From: Nanobdellota archaeon
Lineage (GTDB): Archaea; Nanobdellota; Nanobdellia; SCGC-AAA011-G17; VGLX01
Reading direction: 5' to 3'
Length of the DNA stretch: 5,702 nt
NCBI GenBank assembly: GCA_030691925.1
Contig: JAUYDG010000022.1
Coordinates: 1-5,702 of the forward strand
The position numbers and the translations under genes are program-made. The notes below the pieces were generated by a model that saw only the letters and a list, made by a program, of their open reading frames with translations, was not told the origin of the DNA and did not search any database. Of this stretch, positions 5,600 through 5,702 are shown one piece after another (the first letter of the stretch is position 1; the number at the start of each line of letters is the position of its first letter).

Positions 5600-5702
5600 T
5601 TAGCCGAACAGTGCACCTAATCCGGCGGTAGCTTTGGCTTCTTCTTCCTTCTTCTCTTCTTCAGACTTTTCTTCTTTCTTTTCTTCTTTCTTTCCTTCGC
5701 TT
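5600..5702 (-). CDS. rpl12: Ribosomal stalk protein P1/L12 (archaeal type), C-terminal end only
   Basis: Only the last 33 residues are in the window; the start lies beyond the right edge. They form a Lys/Glu-rich hinge (KKEEKKEEK, SEEEKKEEEAK) followed by ATAGLGALFG and a TAA stop. This tail is diagnostic of the archaeal stalk proteins, where the final hydrophobic GLGALFG peptide recruits translation factor GTPases (EF1A, EF2, IF5B, ABCE1) to the ribosome. P0/L10 can carry the same tail in archaea, so that is the alternative. P1 is preferred because it normally closes the L1-L10-L12 operon and no stalk gene follows here. The polypurine coding strand makes this stretch low in complexity. Confidence 0.85.
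   Translation of the reverse strand, partial: SEGKKEEKKEEKSEEEKKEEEAKATAGLGALFG

Noticed and set aside
5640..5700. Pyrimidine repeat cttctttctt as a possible simple repeat or triplex-forming element
   Set aside because: It is fully explained by the Lys/Glu codons of the P1/L12 hinge on the minus strand.

Overview
The window looks archaeal and fits a small-genome, DPANN-like lineage (Woesearchaeota/Pacearchaeota type), although the exact phylum cannot be fixed from 5.7 kb. The evidence is: a ribosomal stalk protein tail ending GLGALFG on the right edge, an archaeal coiled-coil protein of the COG1340 type, two archaeosortase-family proteases, TATA-type promoters 27-33 nt upstream of start codons that lack Shine-Dalgarno sites, and very tight packing with overlapping gene ends. 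No tRNA, rRNA, CRISPR array or mobile element was seen.

Layout, left to right. Bases 1-148 are non-coding as far as can be told: the first ~85 bases hold nothing recognisable (short open frames entering from the left edge stop at 60 and 68), then come a TATA box and a strong ribosome binding site. A soluble 717-residue metallophosphoesterase-like protein runs on + from 149 to 2302. It appears to contain two phosphoesterase modules, the first with its metal-binding motifs lost. It converges on a minus-strand pair read 3464 to 2299: a PAP2 lipid phosphatase followed by a dolichol kinase/CTP-dependent lipid kinase-like membrane protein, overlapping by 22 nt. The phosphoesterase and kinase genes end on one shared CTAG, which supplies TAG stops on both strands. 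An 88-bp divergent promoter region (3465-3552) separates this pair from two tandem archaeosortase paralogues on + (3553-4697), which overlap by the ATGA tetranucleotide. The second of these converges with 29 bp overlap on a 294-residue coiled-coil gene (minus, 5553-4669). A 46-bp gap then precedes the C-terminal end of ribosomal protein P1/L12 (minus, partial).

How they may work together. The central four genes all encode small membrane proteins. The PAP2 phosphatase and the lipid kinase could interconvert polyprenol/dolichol (or other isoprenoid lipid) and its phosphate. Archaeosortases cut C-terminal tripartite sorting signals and, in haloarchaea, this is linked to lipid attachment of surface proteins. 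A surface-protein/lipid-carrier module is therefore a reasonable inference, but no CTERM-tagged substrate is present here. The right end is a translation locus (stalk protein plus coiled-coil protein). The left-hand phosphoesterase has no obvious partner in the window.
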